DNA of 56,033 bases, taken from NCBI GenBank assembly GCA_964525045.1, contig CAZGFD010000024.1, forward strand, positions 1 to 56,033. The letters run 5' to 3'. Source of the stretch: G020348185 sp964525045. GTDB taxonomy: Bacteria; Nitrospirota; Nitrospiria; Nitrospirales; UBA8639. Positions 45,091-54,270 of the stretch are shown piece by piece (position 1 is the stretch's first letter; every line of letters starts with the position of its first letter). The notes under the pieces were generated by a model, which was not told the origin of the DNA, did no database searches, and saw only the letters and a program-made list of their open reading frames with translations. A program made the position numbers and the translations under genes.

Positions 45091-46263
45091 TTAGTGAACC
45101 AGTTGGAACCCAAGCCATAACACATGATCCGTGGCGAGTTGAGGTCCATTTAAGTTTTGGTAGATTGGCTGACCATATTCAACGGCTAACCTGGTTTCAT
45201 ACCCCTTGAATTCTGGAAACAGAATGTTTGCACCCCCGAGCATGTCAAGCCGTTCACCACCTCGTAAATTCGGAAACACGGTATAGACAAGATTGTTGGC
45301 CACCGCTTGGTCGAATCGGGGATCGGCTCCCCGATAGTTCGCCCACCAATCATAATTCAACCGGACAGACAAGCTAATCCAATCGGCCGCTCGATAGGCT
45401 CCCCAGGTATTAAGGTTAAACTTGTTGCCTACAGCATAGTCCTGACTGTTTTCGCCAAGGTACACAAACCCTTTGGGCATCACTCCTGCAGAAAAATCAC
45501 CACTACCCCATAAATACGCCAAAGACGGAACGATAGAAAAGGTTCCGGCACCAAGCTGCATGGGGTAAGGAAGGGTGGTGCGGCCAAGCGGAGTCTGATC
45601 TTCCGCATCAATGCTGCCGGTAGGGAACCCAACACCAAAGTTGACATGGGCCTTATGTGCTCCGATGCTGGGGGATTCAATGGCATACAATCGCCACATG
45701 GATACGAGTCGGACATCTCCGATTCCATTCGACGAGGTTCTGAATGTGCCACCCCCCCTGGTGATATGATTCATATCGTTTTCAATGTAAGGAACCATGA
45801 GCATCCAGGTCAGCGTATCTGTCATTCCCCACATTCCGCTAAACATGTGCATCTGCATGGTCATGTCCGTTGGTGTGACCAGAAACCCTTCTCCCCCGGC
45901 CTGCGTGGGTCTCACAACATTCTGGTCTGAAATCCCATCAGTGCCATTCAGGGTCCCCTTCATGAACATGTTCATGTATCGGTAGGAGAACATGAATTCT
46001 CCAAAGTTATGCGTGTGATTCGCCATGGTCCCAATGGGTCCATGCGCATCGGGTACCTCCGCCTGGTAGAAATCGCCTATCGTAAGTGTTTCCCCCTTTT
46101 CAGCGGCGTCCTCTGCCCACTCTTCCTCCAAATCAGAAAATAATCCATCGAGCAAGGCCGCCTGGGCCTGGCCCAATCCAATTCCTAGTATGAGAAAGCC
46201 CAGAAATAGGGCCACCCAATCCCTTCTCACAGACCTTGGAACATGCGAAAAAATTTTTTTCAT
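45091..46263 (-). CDS. Outer-membrane channel-like protein (Phenol_MetA_deg type), Met/His-rich
   Basis: 390 residues with a signal peptide (VALFLGFLILGIGLGQAQA). The rest shows the alternating pattern of an outer-membrane beta-barrel and ends in an aromatic strand (LWLGFQLVH). Notable are Met/His-rich stretches, NHTHNFGEFMFSYRYMNMFM and DMTMQMHMFSGMWGMTD, of the kind that bind Cu(I). Related proteins often neighbour copper-handling genes. With the downstream periplasmic protein it forms a probable operon, perhaps headed by the His-rich gene at 46497. Confidence 0.7.
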   Translation of the reverse strand: MKKIFSHVPRSVRRDWVALFLGFLILGIGLGQAQAALLDGLFSDLEEEWAEDAAEKGETLTIGDFYQAEVPDAHGPIGTMANHTHNFGEFMFSYRYMNMFMKGTLNGTDGISDQNVVRPTQAGGEGFLVTPTDMTMQMHMFSGMWGMTDTLTWMLMVPYIENDMNHITRGGGTFRTSSNGIGDVRLVSMWRLYAIESPSIGAHKAHVNFGVGFPTGSIDAEDQTPLGRTTLPYPMQLGAGTFSIVPSLAYLWGSGDFSAGVMPKGFVYLGENSQDYAVGNKFNLNTWGAYRAADWISLSVRLNYDWWANYRGADPRFDQAVANNLVYTVFPNLRGGERLDMLGGANILFPEFKGYETRLAVEYGQPIYQNLNGPQLATDHVLWLGFQLVH

Positions 46264-46496
46264 TAATCCAATCCTTGTTTAATATGGCCTTATTAAGCAT
46301 CTTTATCATCGAAGAATACACAAATAATTGAAGTATCTTAATTGAATGCCCCACACCAGCCACCCAGTGAATCGAAAACATGGGTCGTCCGGGAGACCTA
46401 GGAAGCCATACCACCCAGGTTAGGCCATAAATATTAATAGCGCTTCCCCGGAAATACCGGAAACACTCAAACCATTTTTTGGCGCTGACTGGGAGA

Positions 46497-46808
46497 TTAT
46501 GAAATGGAGAGAGAAAAGGGAGGCCCCCGGAGAGGAGGAGACCATGCTAAAACAGAGTGGATAGACGAAGAATACCCCGCTTCTACGAGGAAAATAAGAG
46601 AAAAGGCTCCATTGATCCCAAACTCATGGGCTTGGAGCACCTGCCCGGCTGCACACATCCAGGAACAGAGAGGATTGGCGTGCGTAGCGGCTTTATGGTG
46701 AGCATGATGAAAGGTATGCTGGGCAGCCTGACCTGATAACACCCCGCTGACAAACAAAAAACAAGCCAGCAAGCCAATGATCACGAATGGATGACTGAGA
46801 CGCTTCAT
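46497..46808 (-). CDS. His-cluster CxWxC membrane protein, copy 1
   Basis: 103 residues. Hydrophobic N-terminus (FVIIGLLACFLFVSGVLSG, signal or anchor), then HTFHHAHHKAATHANPLC and CSWMCAAGQ, a hydrophobic C-terminal stretch, and an end with RGPPF. The same layout returns at 53859-54167 and 54611-54916. The His cluster and two Cys could bind Cu or Zn at the outer face of the membrane. Not a family I recognise; DUF2946-type His-rich proteins are similar in size but lack C-x-W-x-C. Upstream of the Met/His-rich channel gene on the same strand, 233 bases away. Confidence 0.65.
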   Translation of the reverse strand: MKRLSHPFVIIGLLACFLFVSGVLSGQAAQHTFHHAHHKAATHANPLCSWMCAAGQVLQAHEFGINGAFSLIFLVEAGYSSSIHSVLAWSPPLRGPPFSLSIS

Positions 46809-46900
46809 AAGTGGATGATTATATTAAGGAGACGGGAAACTCATGTCAACAGAATTCGGTGAACGGTCGAATAAAAAGAGAAAGGTACGAAAAAGCAAAA

Positions 46901-49615
46901 TCATGCCCCATGGCATTTTTTAAATTTTTTCCCGCTCCCACAGGGACATGGATCATTTCGTCCTACTTTATCGTGGTCACGGTGGACCGTTTTTTGAGCT
47001 GGAGCGGATCCATCTCCACGATTGAGGGTGATTTGTTGAGGTTGCGGCTCCTCGGGCAGCTCTTGAGGGCGTTCCCCTCTGACCAATTGGAACTTAAAGA
47101 GGCGCTCCAGGGTATCCGTTTTTATCCGGCTCATCATGCCCGCGAACATGTCATAGCCTTCCCGTTTGTATTCGGCCAGCGGATCTTTCTGCCCATATCC
47201 ACGGAGCCCGATCCCATCTCGCAATTGATCCATGCCTAACAAATGATCTTTCCAGTGCTGGTCGATCATTTGAAGGAGAATCATCCGCTCCAGATAGTGA
47301 ATGAGTTCGGGTTTGGCTTCATGCTCCGACTGTAATCGCACAATTTTTTCCTTATAAGCCTGTTGAACCCGGTTTTTGACCTCATCAAACAGGGCGTCGC
47401 GGCCGATCTCCTCCAATTCATCTGGCCGAAATGCATCCAGCCCAAACTGACCATGAATATTCTCAATTAACCCCGGCAAATCCCATTGCTCGGCATATTG
47501 GTCCTCAGGACAGTACGTATCCACGAGGGATTCGGTGATATCGGCAATCATGTCATGGATTTCTTCACTCAAATCTTCTGCCTTCAACACCATCGCGCGA
47601 TGTTGATAGATGATCTCGCGTTGTTTGTTCATGACATCGTCATATTCCAGAAGATGTTTCCGAATATCGAAGTTATGCGCTTCGACTTTTTTCTGAGCGT
47701 TTTCGATTGATTTGCTGACCATACTATGCTCAATCGGCACCCCTTCTTCCATGCCGAGTTTGAGCATAAGATTCGAGACTCGCTCCGAAGCAAAAATTCG
47801 CATCAAATCATCTTCCAATGACAGGAAAAATCGTGAAGACCCGGGATCGCCCTGACGTCCCGACCGCCCCCGTAGCTGATTGTCGATGCGCCGGCTTTCA
47901 TGACGCTCTGTGCCTAGGATGTGCAGACCCCCGACGGCCACAACCTCTTCCCTATTGGCTTCACACTCGGCTTTGATCTTTTCATAGGCGACTTGCTTTT
48001 GCTCCTCTGTCAGGTCCTCATTCTTATAGATCACCTGCTGCTTAAACAATGCTTCATGACTTCCACCCAACACGATGTCCGTTCCACGACCGGCCATATT
48101 GGTGGCAATGGTCACCGCACTTTTTTGACCGGCCAAAGAAATAATTTCCGCTTCCTTTTCGTGGAATTTGGCATTCAAGACATGGTGCTTGATCCCGCGG
48201 TGCTTAAGCATGCTGGCGAGGCGCTCCGATTTTTCAATGGAAATCGTACCAACCAAGACAGGCTGTCCCCGATCGTGATATTCCTTTATTTCATCGGCGA
48301 TTGCATTGAATTTTTCTTTTTCTGTTCGATACACCACATCGGGATGATCCCGACGTATCATAGGACGATTGGTGGGAATCACATTCACATCCAAATTGTA
48401 AATTTTGGCAAACTCGGATGCCTCGGTGTCGGCTGTTCCGGTCATCCCCGCCAATTTATTGTACATACGGAAGAAATTTTGAAAGGTGACAGAAGCGAGG
48501 GTTTGGTTCTCGTTCGCAATTTTGACACCCTCTTTGGCTTCGACAGCCTGATGCAGACCATCGCTCCATCGCCGCCCCGGCATCAGGCGCCCCGTGAATT
48601 CATCAACAATGATGACTTCTCCATCCTTCACGACATAATCCACGTCCCTTTGGTAAATGGCGTGTGCCTGTAAGGCCTTTATGACATGGTGTACGAGACT
48701 GAGATGAGCGAGGTCATAGAGGTTTTCCACTCCGAGAAGCTTTTCGACTCGCGCATTGCCTTCTTCCGTGAGCACGACCGTTTTCGTCTTTTCTTCGATC
48801 GTGAAATCCTTTTCCTTCTTCAGTTGGGGAATAATCCGATTAATCCGATAATACTGTTCCGTACTTTGTTCGGCTGGTCCGGAGATAATCAGCGGGGTTC
48901 GCGCTTCATCAATCAAAATGCTGTCGACTTCGTCCACGATGGCAAAGTTTAATTCCCGCTGAACCGCCTGTTCCAAATCAGTCACGATCAGATTATCTCT
49001 CAAATAATCAAATCCGAACTCATTGTTGGTTCCATAGGTGATATCGGCCCGATAGGCTTCCGGCCTTGAACAAGGACGCAGATATTGAAGCCGTTTATCA
49101 GGTGCATCATAGGTCGGGTCATAAATAAACGACGCATCATGTTGGATCACGCCAACGGACAGGCTCAAAGAATGATAGAGCGGGCCCATCCACTGGGCAT
49201 CTCGCTTGGCTAGGTAATCATTGACCGTCACAAGATGAACACCTTTGCCCGTCAAGGCATTGAGGTAGACAGGCAGCGTGGCGACAAGAGTTTTGCCTTC
49301 TCCTGTTCGCATCTCAGAGATCCGACCCTGATGCAACACCATGCCGCCAAGCAATTGCACATCGAAATGACGCATGCCCAAGCGTCGGCGTGAGGTTTCA
49401 CGACATACCGCAAAGGCCTCTGGAAGAATATCGTCTAGTGATTCCCCGGCCTCCAGACGCTTTTTAAAAGTTTGGGTTTGATCTGTCAGGGCTTGGTCAG
49501 AAATGGAGGTCAACGAAGCCTCAAGTTCGTTCACCTTGTCGACAAGCGGCTTAAAGCGCTTCAGTTCACGATCATTCTTGCTTCCGAATAGTATGTTGAG
49601 AATTTTTACAAACAT
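46901..49615 (-). CDS. secA: Protein translocase ATPase SecA
   Basis: 904 residues, standard length. Drives proteins through SecYEG using ATP. Walker A in MRTGEGKTLVATLP, the NDYLAKRDAQWMGP block, DEVDSILIDEARTPLIISGP, helicase-II motif MAGRGTDIVLGG and the C-terminal zinc motif CPCGSGKKFKKCHG that binds SecB or ribosomes. Monocistronic here, followed 92 bases later by the codirectional His-cluster gene. Confidence 0.98.
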   Translation of the reverse strand: MFVKILNILFGSKNDRELKRFKPLVDKVNELEASLTSISDQALTDQTQTFKKRLEAGESLDDILPEAFAVCRETSRRRLGMRHFDVQLLGGMVLHQGRISEMRTGEGKTLVATLPVYLNALTGKGVHLVTVNDYLAKRDAQWMGPLYHSLSLSVGVIQHDASFIYDPTYDAPDKRLQYLRPCSRPEAYRADITYGTNNEFGFDYLRDNLIVTDLEQAVQRELNFAIVDEVDSILIDEARTPLIISGPAEQSTEQYYRINRIIPQLKKEKDFTIEEKTKTVVLTEEGNARVEKLLGVENLYDLAHLSLVHHVIKALQAHAIYQRDVDYVVKDGEVIIVDEFTGRLMPGRRWSDGLHQAVEAKEGVKIANENQTLASVTFQNFFRMYNKLAGMTGTADTEASEFAKIYNLDVNVIPTNRPMIRRDHPDVVYRTEKEKFNAIADEIKEYHDRGQPVLVGTISIEKSERLASMLKHRGIKHHVLNAKFHEKEAEIISLAGQKSAVTIATNMAGRGTDIVLGGSHEALFKQQVIYKNEDLTEEQKQVAYEKIKAECEANREEVVAVGGLHILGTERHESRRIDNQLRGRSGRQGDPGSSRFFLSLEDDLMRIFASERVSNLMLKLGMEEGVPIEHSMVSKSIENAQKKVEAHNFDIRKHLLEYDDVMNKQREIIYQHRAMVLKAEDLSEEIHDMIADITESLVDTYCPEDQYAEQWDLPGLIENIHGQFGLDAFRPDELEEIGRDALFDEVKNRVQQAYKEKIVRLQSEHEAKPELIHYLERMILLQMIDQHWKDHLLGMDQLRDGIGLRGYGQKDPLAEYKREGYDMFAGMMSRIKTDTLERLFKFQLVRGERPQELPEEPQPQQITLNRGDGSAPAQKTVHRDHDKVGRNDPCPCGSGKKFKKCHGA

Positions 49616-50001
49616 CTTGGCAGGGTTCTTCTTCCTTCAAAAGTATACCGAATATTCATTGGGAATCAACTCAACTTATTGATTTATCATAAAATTCTTA
49701 TCATTAGTTAATTATCAACTTCGATGAGGGTTTCCTGATTATTTATCAAAAGACCTATGAATTCAACCACGTGCAGGAAAATGGCTTTCTGTATTATAGC
49801 AGCGAGAAGAGCGATTCGTCCCATTGTATTCTTCTCCGTTTCCGGTCGATCAATTTCAGAAAACGTGATCCCTTTCCCCACTTCTTAATTCTTGCTAAGC
49901 TTTAAACTTTATTCGGGCCTGTGGTGGAGAATGCTACGGGTTTTACGCAAAATGTTCAACGTCCAAAGTTTATATTTCGATCATTAATCTAAAATCTTAC
50001 C
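49616..50001. other. 386-base spacer between secA and the tonB locus
   Basis: A/T-rich (especially 49660-49790); must hold the divergent promoters. No gene or clear hairpin. The last 30 bases begin a word-like repeat that runs into the next gene. Confidence 0.45.
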
Positions 50002-50031
50002 GTGAAACCTGAAATCCGAAATCTGAAACTT
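50001..50031. repeat. Word-like repeat that supplies a start codon
   Basis: Words gaaacctgaaatccg and aaatctgaaact; matches 53733-53765 and 25205-25252 in style. Confidence 0.6.
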
Positions 50032-50640
50032 TTCACATCCGAACCGTCTCTCATCATCTCCATCCTATTGGTCATAGCCACCTCTCTCTTTTTTGGCGCA
50101 AAATTTTCCTGGTCCCAAAACCAAGAAGAGGAAATCGAAACCCTGGAAGTCATTGAAATTCCGGGCACGGCTGTGACCTTAGAGGAACGCCAACTCCTTT
50201 TCCCGAAACCCGACATTAAAGATTTTCCTCCAATATCCCCTTCTGAGGACCTCCGCATTTCAGCAGATATCCAACTTAATCACAACTTTACAACAACCTC
50301 GGTGGCCCTTGATCCTATTGGCAAACAACGTGGTATAACGTCAAATCCGATTCCGGTGAAAATCAACAGGCCACCCTACCCCCGAATCGCAAAGGAGCAA
50401 GGCTGGCAGGGAACGGTAAAACTGACATTGACCATAGGGCCGGACGGGAAAATCTCTTCGGCCACAGTCCACACAAGTTCCGGGTTTCCCTTCCTTGATC
50501 AAATCGCCCTTGATGCCACCGAAGATTGGCTCTTTCAGCCACAAAAAGATGGAGAGTTCCCGGTTGCGACCAAAGTGAACGTGCCTGTGAAGTTTAACCT
50601 TCATGAAAAATTGCCAAGCACCTATGGAAAATCCAACTAG
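50002..50640 (+). CDS. TonB-like protein with C-terminal TonB domain
   Basis: 212 residues. Hydrophobic anchor (LIISILLVIATSLFFGAKF at about 16-34), a periplasmic linker, and a C-terminal TonB domain (INRPPYPRIAKEQGWQGTVKLTLTIG, SSGFPFLDQIALDATEDWLFQP). The only reasonable start is GTG 50002, inside a word-like spacer repeat, so the first ten residues (MKPEIRNLKL) are repeat-encoded. No ribosome site is visible. First gene of a five-gene energy-transduction operon. Confidence 0.8.
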   Translation: MKPEIRNLKLFTSEPSLIISILLVIATSLFFGAKFSWSQNQEEEIETLEVIEIPGTAVTLEERQLLFPKPDIKDFPPISPSEDLRISADIQLNHNFTTTSVALDPIGKQRGITSNPIPVKINRPPYPRIAKEQGWQGTVKLTLTIGPDGKISSATVHTSSGFPFLDQIALDATEDWLFQPQKDGEFPVATKVNVPVKFNLHEKLPSTYGKSN

Positions 50641-51703
50641 TCAACAGGCAAAACACCCACCTAGGCATTTCCCTATTTACCTCCTGGTTTGGTTAATCAT
50701 GGGGTATTCACTGAGTTTCCCAACAGTCGGTCTGGCCGATGAAGCTCTCGAATTGTTCAACCAGGCCCATACTCAGATTCAAAAAGGTCACTTTGAGAAA
50801 GCTTCCCAATCTTTGGGGGCCGCGATTGAGCTTTTCCCCCGATTTGCTGAAGCTCATCATTTATTAGGGGTCGTTTATTTCACGGGTCTCAATCAATCTG
50901 ACGAGGCCATCGCCTCATTCAAACAGGCTATTGGCTTTTACCCAAATTTTTCGCGAGCCCATCATGACTTAGGAGTGGTCCTTCAACACCAAAAACAATA
51001 TGGGGCCGCCGAAGCCGCTTTCCAGAAGGCCTTAAAACTTTATCCAAGGTTTTTTGAAGCACGAGTTTCCCTGGCCAACCTCTATGATCGCATGCAGCGA
51101 CCGACCGACTCCATCAAGGCCTTTAAAGCCGTATTGGAGCTTCAGCCCAACAATCCTGATGCCTTGTATAAACTCGCATATTGGTCATATCATGTGAGAG
51201 ATCATGAGCAGGCGGGTCGGGCGCTTTCTCGACTTGTTGAAATCGATCCCACACATCTTGCCGCCTGGATTCTCCTAGGACAAATCGAGGAGCAATCCCA
51301 TCACCCCTCCAAAGCCATTCATGCCTACCAGAAGGCGCTAGACCTCAAGGGGGAACTCATTGATATTCGGTATACTGTTGGCGTGCTTTTCCAAGAGCAA
51401 GGGAAAAGCCGGGAAGCGGAACAACAATTTAAAGAGGTGATCCGCCTGAACCCCAAGGACGCAGAGGCCCATCTGAATCTCGGGGTCATTTATGCCAATA
51501 TGAACCGTTTGGACGAAGCGGAGCAAGCGTATAAAAACGCGATATCCCTTGATCCCACCTTAGTGGATGCCTACTACAATTTGGGGGTCTTCTATGAATT
51601 TCATCGGAATGATACCCCGAAAGCCTTGGCCCACTATCAGGAATATGTGGATCAGGGGGGAGCGGATGACCGCGTCATAAATTTGCTTAAAAAGACCCGA
51701 TGA
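50624..51703 (+). CDS. Exported TPR protein of the tonB locus
   Basis: 359 residues from ATG 50624; a second ATG at 50603 is in frame. Signal or anchor segment (IYLLVWLIMGYSLSFPTVG), then about nine tetratricopeptide repeats with the typical A/L/G/Y and P spacing (for example DEAIASFKQAIGFYPNFSRA, EAEQAYKNAISLDPTLVDAY). TPR proteins scaffold partners; being between two TonB-type genes it may organise the TonB-ExbBD machine in the periplasm. Starts 17 bases inside the previous gene and ends in a 4-base overlap with the next. Confidence 0.85.
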   Translation: MENPTSQQAKHPPRHFPIYLLVWLIMGYSLSFPTVGLADEALELFNQAHTQIQKGHFEKASQSLGAAIELFPRFAEAHHLLGVVYFTGLNQSDEAIASFKQAIGFYPNFSRAHHDLGVVLQHQKQYGAAEAAFQKALKLYPRFFEARVSLANLYDRMQRPTDSIKAFKAVLELQPNNPDALYKLAYWSYHVRDHEQAGRALSRLVEIDPTHLAAWILLGQIEEQSHHPSKAIHAYQKALDLKGELIDIRYTVGVLFQEQGKSREAEQQFKEVIRLNPKDAEAHLNLGVIYANMNRLDEAEQAYKNAISLDPTLVDAYYNLGVFYEFHRNDTPKALAHYQEYVDQGGADDRVINLLKKTR

Positions 51704-52620
51704 TGACGGCGGCTGAACCATTTTTATTACATCCTCCGCAACCCTCAGTCACATTTTGTGCTATTCTTTCAGTCGTGGTGCATGCGGGGCTCTTAGCAGG
51801 ATTGGGGTTCATGTCCCCATCAACACCCACAATTGAATCCGTTCCCGTTGTCCAAATCAGTCTTGTCCCAGGCCCGTCAGAGACACCTTCGGTCCCCCCT
51901 GCTCAACCCCCGCCATCCTTGCGATCTGTCTCTCGGGCTATTAAGCCACCTTTACCCAACTCCCCGCCCCCTTCCCGACTCAAGACCTCTCGTCTGAGGT
52001 CATTAACTTCGACACTGAAGACCCCCACGGCCCCTGAGCCACAAGAGCCGCTCCCCGATAAACCGAAAAAAAAGGTGCTGAAAGATCAACCTGCTACCAA
52101 CGCCTTGGTCGCTCGATCCCTCATGAAAATGATCAAGCCACAGAACACCCAAACTCCAACATTTTCTACGGCCCAGCCATCTCCACCGAAACTGGCCAGC
52201 GAGACCAACCAGGCAGCGGAATCCCCCCTCGTCGATCCATCTGCACCCTCTCAGGAAACCCAGGCTTCCTCCTCCCTCCCCACACAACGAAGAGTTCTGA
52301 AGGCCCCACCCCCGGGCGGCCAGACCGCCTCCGTCTCAAAAGTCGGCATCGTGCAATTTGTCAAACCCATTTATCCAGCTGTCGCGAAGGATGCCGGCTG
52401 GGAGGGAGTCGTAGTGGTAAGAGTCTTGGTCAAAACAAATGGATCGCCTGGTGAGGTGACTGTTCAGAAAAGCAGCGGCTATTCCATCCTTGATAAAGCC
52501 GCATTGGAAGCGGTTGAGCAGTGGCGATTCAAGCCCGCAAAAGATGGAAACATTCTTATTAACAAATTTGTTGATATTCCCCTTAAATTCGAGCTTCACA
52601 GCAAACACAGTCGAGGATAA
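51700..52620 (+). CDS. tonB: TonB energy-transducing protein
   Basis: 306 residues. Single N-terminal anchor (FCAILSVVVHAGLLAGLGF with the SxxxH pattern: SVVVH), long Pro/Lys-rich periplasmic spacer (PPAQPPPSLRS, PPLPNSPPPS), and a C-terminal TonB domain (VKPIYPAVAKDAGWEGVVVVRVLV, SSGYSILDKAALEAVEQWRFKPA). Couples the proton-motive force, through ExbB/ExbD, to outer-membrane receptors; no such receptor gene is in the window. Confidence 0.93.
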   Translation: MMTAAEPFLLHPPQPSVTFCAILSVVVHAGLLAGLGFMSPSTPTIESVPVVQISLVPGPSETPSVPPAQPPPSLRSVSRAIKPPLPNSPPPSRLKTSRLRSLTSTLKTPTAPEPQEPLPDKPKKKVLKDQPATNALVARSLMKMIKPQNTQTPTFSTAQPSPPKLASETNQAAESPLVDPSAPSQETQASSSLPTQRRVLKAPPPGGQTASVSKVGIVQFVKPIYPAVAKDAGWEGVVVVRVLVKTNGSPGEVTVQKSSGYSILDKAALEAVEQWRFKPAKDGNILINKFVDIPLKFELHSKHSRG

Positions 52621-52644
52621 CGCCGAGGGAGGGACTCACCGGTG

Positions 52645-53247
52645 ATGCAGATATTAATCAGCGGAGGATGGATGATGATTCCCATTCTCCTTTGTTCGCT
52701 CATTGCGGTGACAGTCGTGATCGAACGGTTTATCTTCTTTTACAACTCTCGAACGACCGCTGAAGCGGACAGCATGCTCGCGCTCATTCAACAAGGCAAA
52801 TTTACCGATGCGTTGTCGGTCGCCGAACATCGGCCCAGCCCCATCCTGCGCGTCTTATCCTCAGGCATCTTAAGTCGGACCGATCAACCGGAAAAAGCCA
52901 TGGAAGCGGCGGGCTTGGCTGAATTGGCGACAATGAAACGCCGTTTGAACATTTTGGATACCATCATCACCCTGGGGCCTTTGTTGGGATTATTAGGCAC
53001 CATCATTGGCATGATCGATGCCTTTGGCATTATGGCGGAATCCGGCCTGGGTCAACCACACGCGGTCACGGGAGGAGTTGCTGAGGCGCTGGTCTGTACC
53101 GCCGCCGGCATTGTTGTGGCGGTCACGACATTGGTTCCTTATAACTATTTCTTGACCCGGGTTGAACAGGAAAGCGAGCGAATTGAACTGTATGCAACTC
53201 GAGCTGAATCCGCCCTAACTAAAGTATTACGAAACGGTCATCAATGA
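52645..53247 (+). CDS. exbB: ExbB/TolQ-type proton-channel protein
   Basis: 200 residues from ATG 52645 (gagggaggg upstream; an overlapping GTG at 52642 is possible). Three helices: MMIPILLCSLIAVTVVIERF, TIITLGPLLGLLGTIIGMIDAF and AEALVCTAAGIVVAVTTLVPY, the last two lining the proton path. Overlaps exbD by 4 bases (ATGA). Confidence 0.93.
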   Translation: MQILISGGWMMIPILLCSLIAVTVVIERFIFFYNSRTTAEADSMLALIQQGKFTDALSVAEHRPSPILRVLSSGILSRTDQPEKAMEAAGLAELATMKRRLNILDTIITLGPLLGLLGTIIGMIDAFGIMAESGLGQPHAVTGGVAEALVCTAAGIVVAVTTLVPYNYFLTRVEQESERIELYATRAESALTKVLRNGHQ

Positions 53248-53669
53248 GATTACCGAGCTCCGCAAAGAAAAAAGCCCGCATCGAAGTTATTCCCATGATC
53301 GACACCATGTTTTTCCTGTTGGTCTTTTTCATGATTGCAACCCTTGCCATGACTCTCCAACGCGGCATGCCGGTAAATTTACCGACGGCCGCTTCCACCA
53401 CCGATAGGGTGAAGGAACAGGTTTCGCTCACCCTGACTGAAGATGGAACCCTGTATTACAACAAGGAGCCGATTGCCCTTAATGAGCTCCAGACAAGGCT
53501 TTCCGCCCTTCTTCAGTCGGATCCCGACCCAACGGTTGTCATTAATGCCGACGAACAAATCTCTCACGGTCGCGTCATCGAGGTGATGGATCACGTTCGC
53601 TTGAGCGGAATTTCCAACATGGCCATTGCCACAAAACCCCAAAAGGCTGATGAGCCAATTAAAAAGTAA
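53244..53669 (+). CDS. exbD: ExbD/TolR-type protein
   Basis: 141 residues. One N-terminal helix with the essential Asp in VIPMIDTMFFLLVFFMIAT, then a periplasmic domain (VSLTLTEDGTLYYNKEPIAL, VVINADEQISHGRVIEVMD). Completes the ExbB-ExbD-TonB complex; last gene of the operon. Confidence 0.93.
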   Translation: MRLPSSAKKKARIEVIPMIDTMFFLLVFFMIATLAMTLQRGMPVNLPTAASTTDRVKEQVSLTLTEDGTLYYNKEPIALNELQTRLSALLQSDPDPTVVINADEQISHGRVIEVMDHVRLSGISNMAIATKPQKADEPIKK

Positions 53670-53687
53670 GAAATTTCGGTAGGAGCC

Positions 53688-53713
53688 TTTTGGGGATCTC
53701 AGATCCCAAATTT
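53688..53713 (+). terminator. Probable terminator of the exb operon
   Basis: Hairpin tttggggatct / agatcccaaa with one bulged G, 19 bases past the exbD stop and followed by T-containing word repeats (caaattttt). The stem partly consists of the atctcaaat repeat words. Confidence 0.5.
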
Positions 53714-53765
53714 CAAATCTCAAATTTTTCCGAAACGGGAAACTTGAAACCCGAAATCTGAAACT
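53697..53765. repeat. Word-like spacer repeats after exbD
   Basis: Left half: ctcagatcccaaatttcaaa words as in the nuo spacers. Right half: gggaaacttgaaacccgaaa words as in the purH-purD spacer. Both families meet here. Confidence 0.6.
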
Positions 53766-53858
53766 CTTTTAATTTCCCATATTGACTTTTCTCTTGAGTA
53801 ATCGGATCATTTGATGGTAAGGAAAACAGGAACCGTTCTATTCTCGACTCCTTTCCTC

Positions 53859-54167
53859 ATGAAAAAAAACTCTAGACAAATTCTCACCTTCTTCTTACTG
53901 GGTGTTTTCCTGACTCTGAACAGTCTGACCTACCCGCAAATCCTCGTCCACACCTTTCATCATTCGCATCATACGGCCTCGTCACACACCCAACCTTTGT
54001 GTTTTTGGGTTTGCTCAGCCGGTCAAATGGAGGAAACTTCCAATCCGTTTTTAATTTCATATCTCGGTTTGATTGGTAAGGTCGAACTTACCATTCGACC
54101 GGACCTTCCATTTCAACTCCAGCCGGTCCGGCTGGCTCGTGGTCCTCCCTCACTGCCGTTCTCCTAA
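53859..54167 (+). CDS. His-cluster CxWxC membrane protein, copy 2
   Basis: 102 residues from ATG 53859; an ATG at 53814 gives a 15-residue longer form, neither has a good ribosome site. N-terminal hydrophobic segment (ILTFFLLGVFLTLNSLTYPQ), then HTFHHSHHTASSHTQPLC and CFWVCSAGQ, ending RGPPSLPFS. Clear paralogue of 46497-46808 (identical His spacing). Precedes an excisionase-type HTH gene by 103 bases. Confidence 0.65.
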   Translation: MKKNSRQILTFFLLGVFLTLNSLTYPQILVHTFHHSHHTASSHTQPLCFWVCSAGQMEETSNPFLISYLGLIGKVELTIRPDLPFQLQPVRLARGPPSLPFS

Positions 54168-54270
54168 GATATCCATGCCTCGGCGAGGGTGAAGTCCGTC
54201 TTCACGCCTCCAGGCCGTATTCAATTCTTTGTAACCCCCAAGGATTGGTCCATGAAAAGGAGGGACAGTC

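Noticed and set aside
46264..46496. Structured leader upstream of the channel gene as a riboswitch
   Set aside because: Contains short complementary stretches but matches no known riboswitch core.
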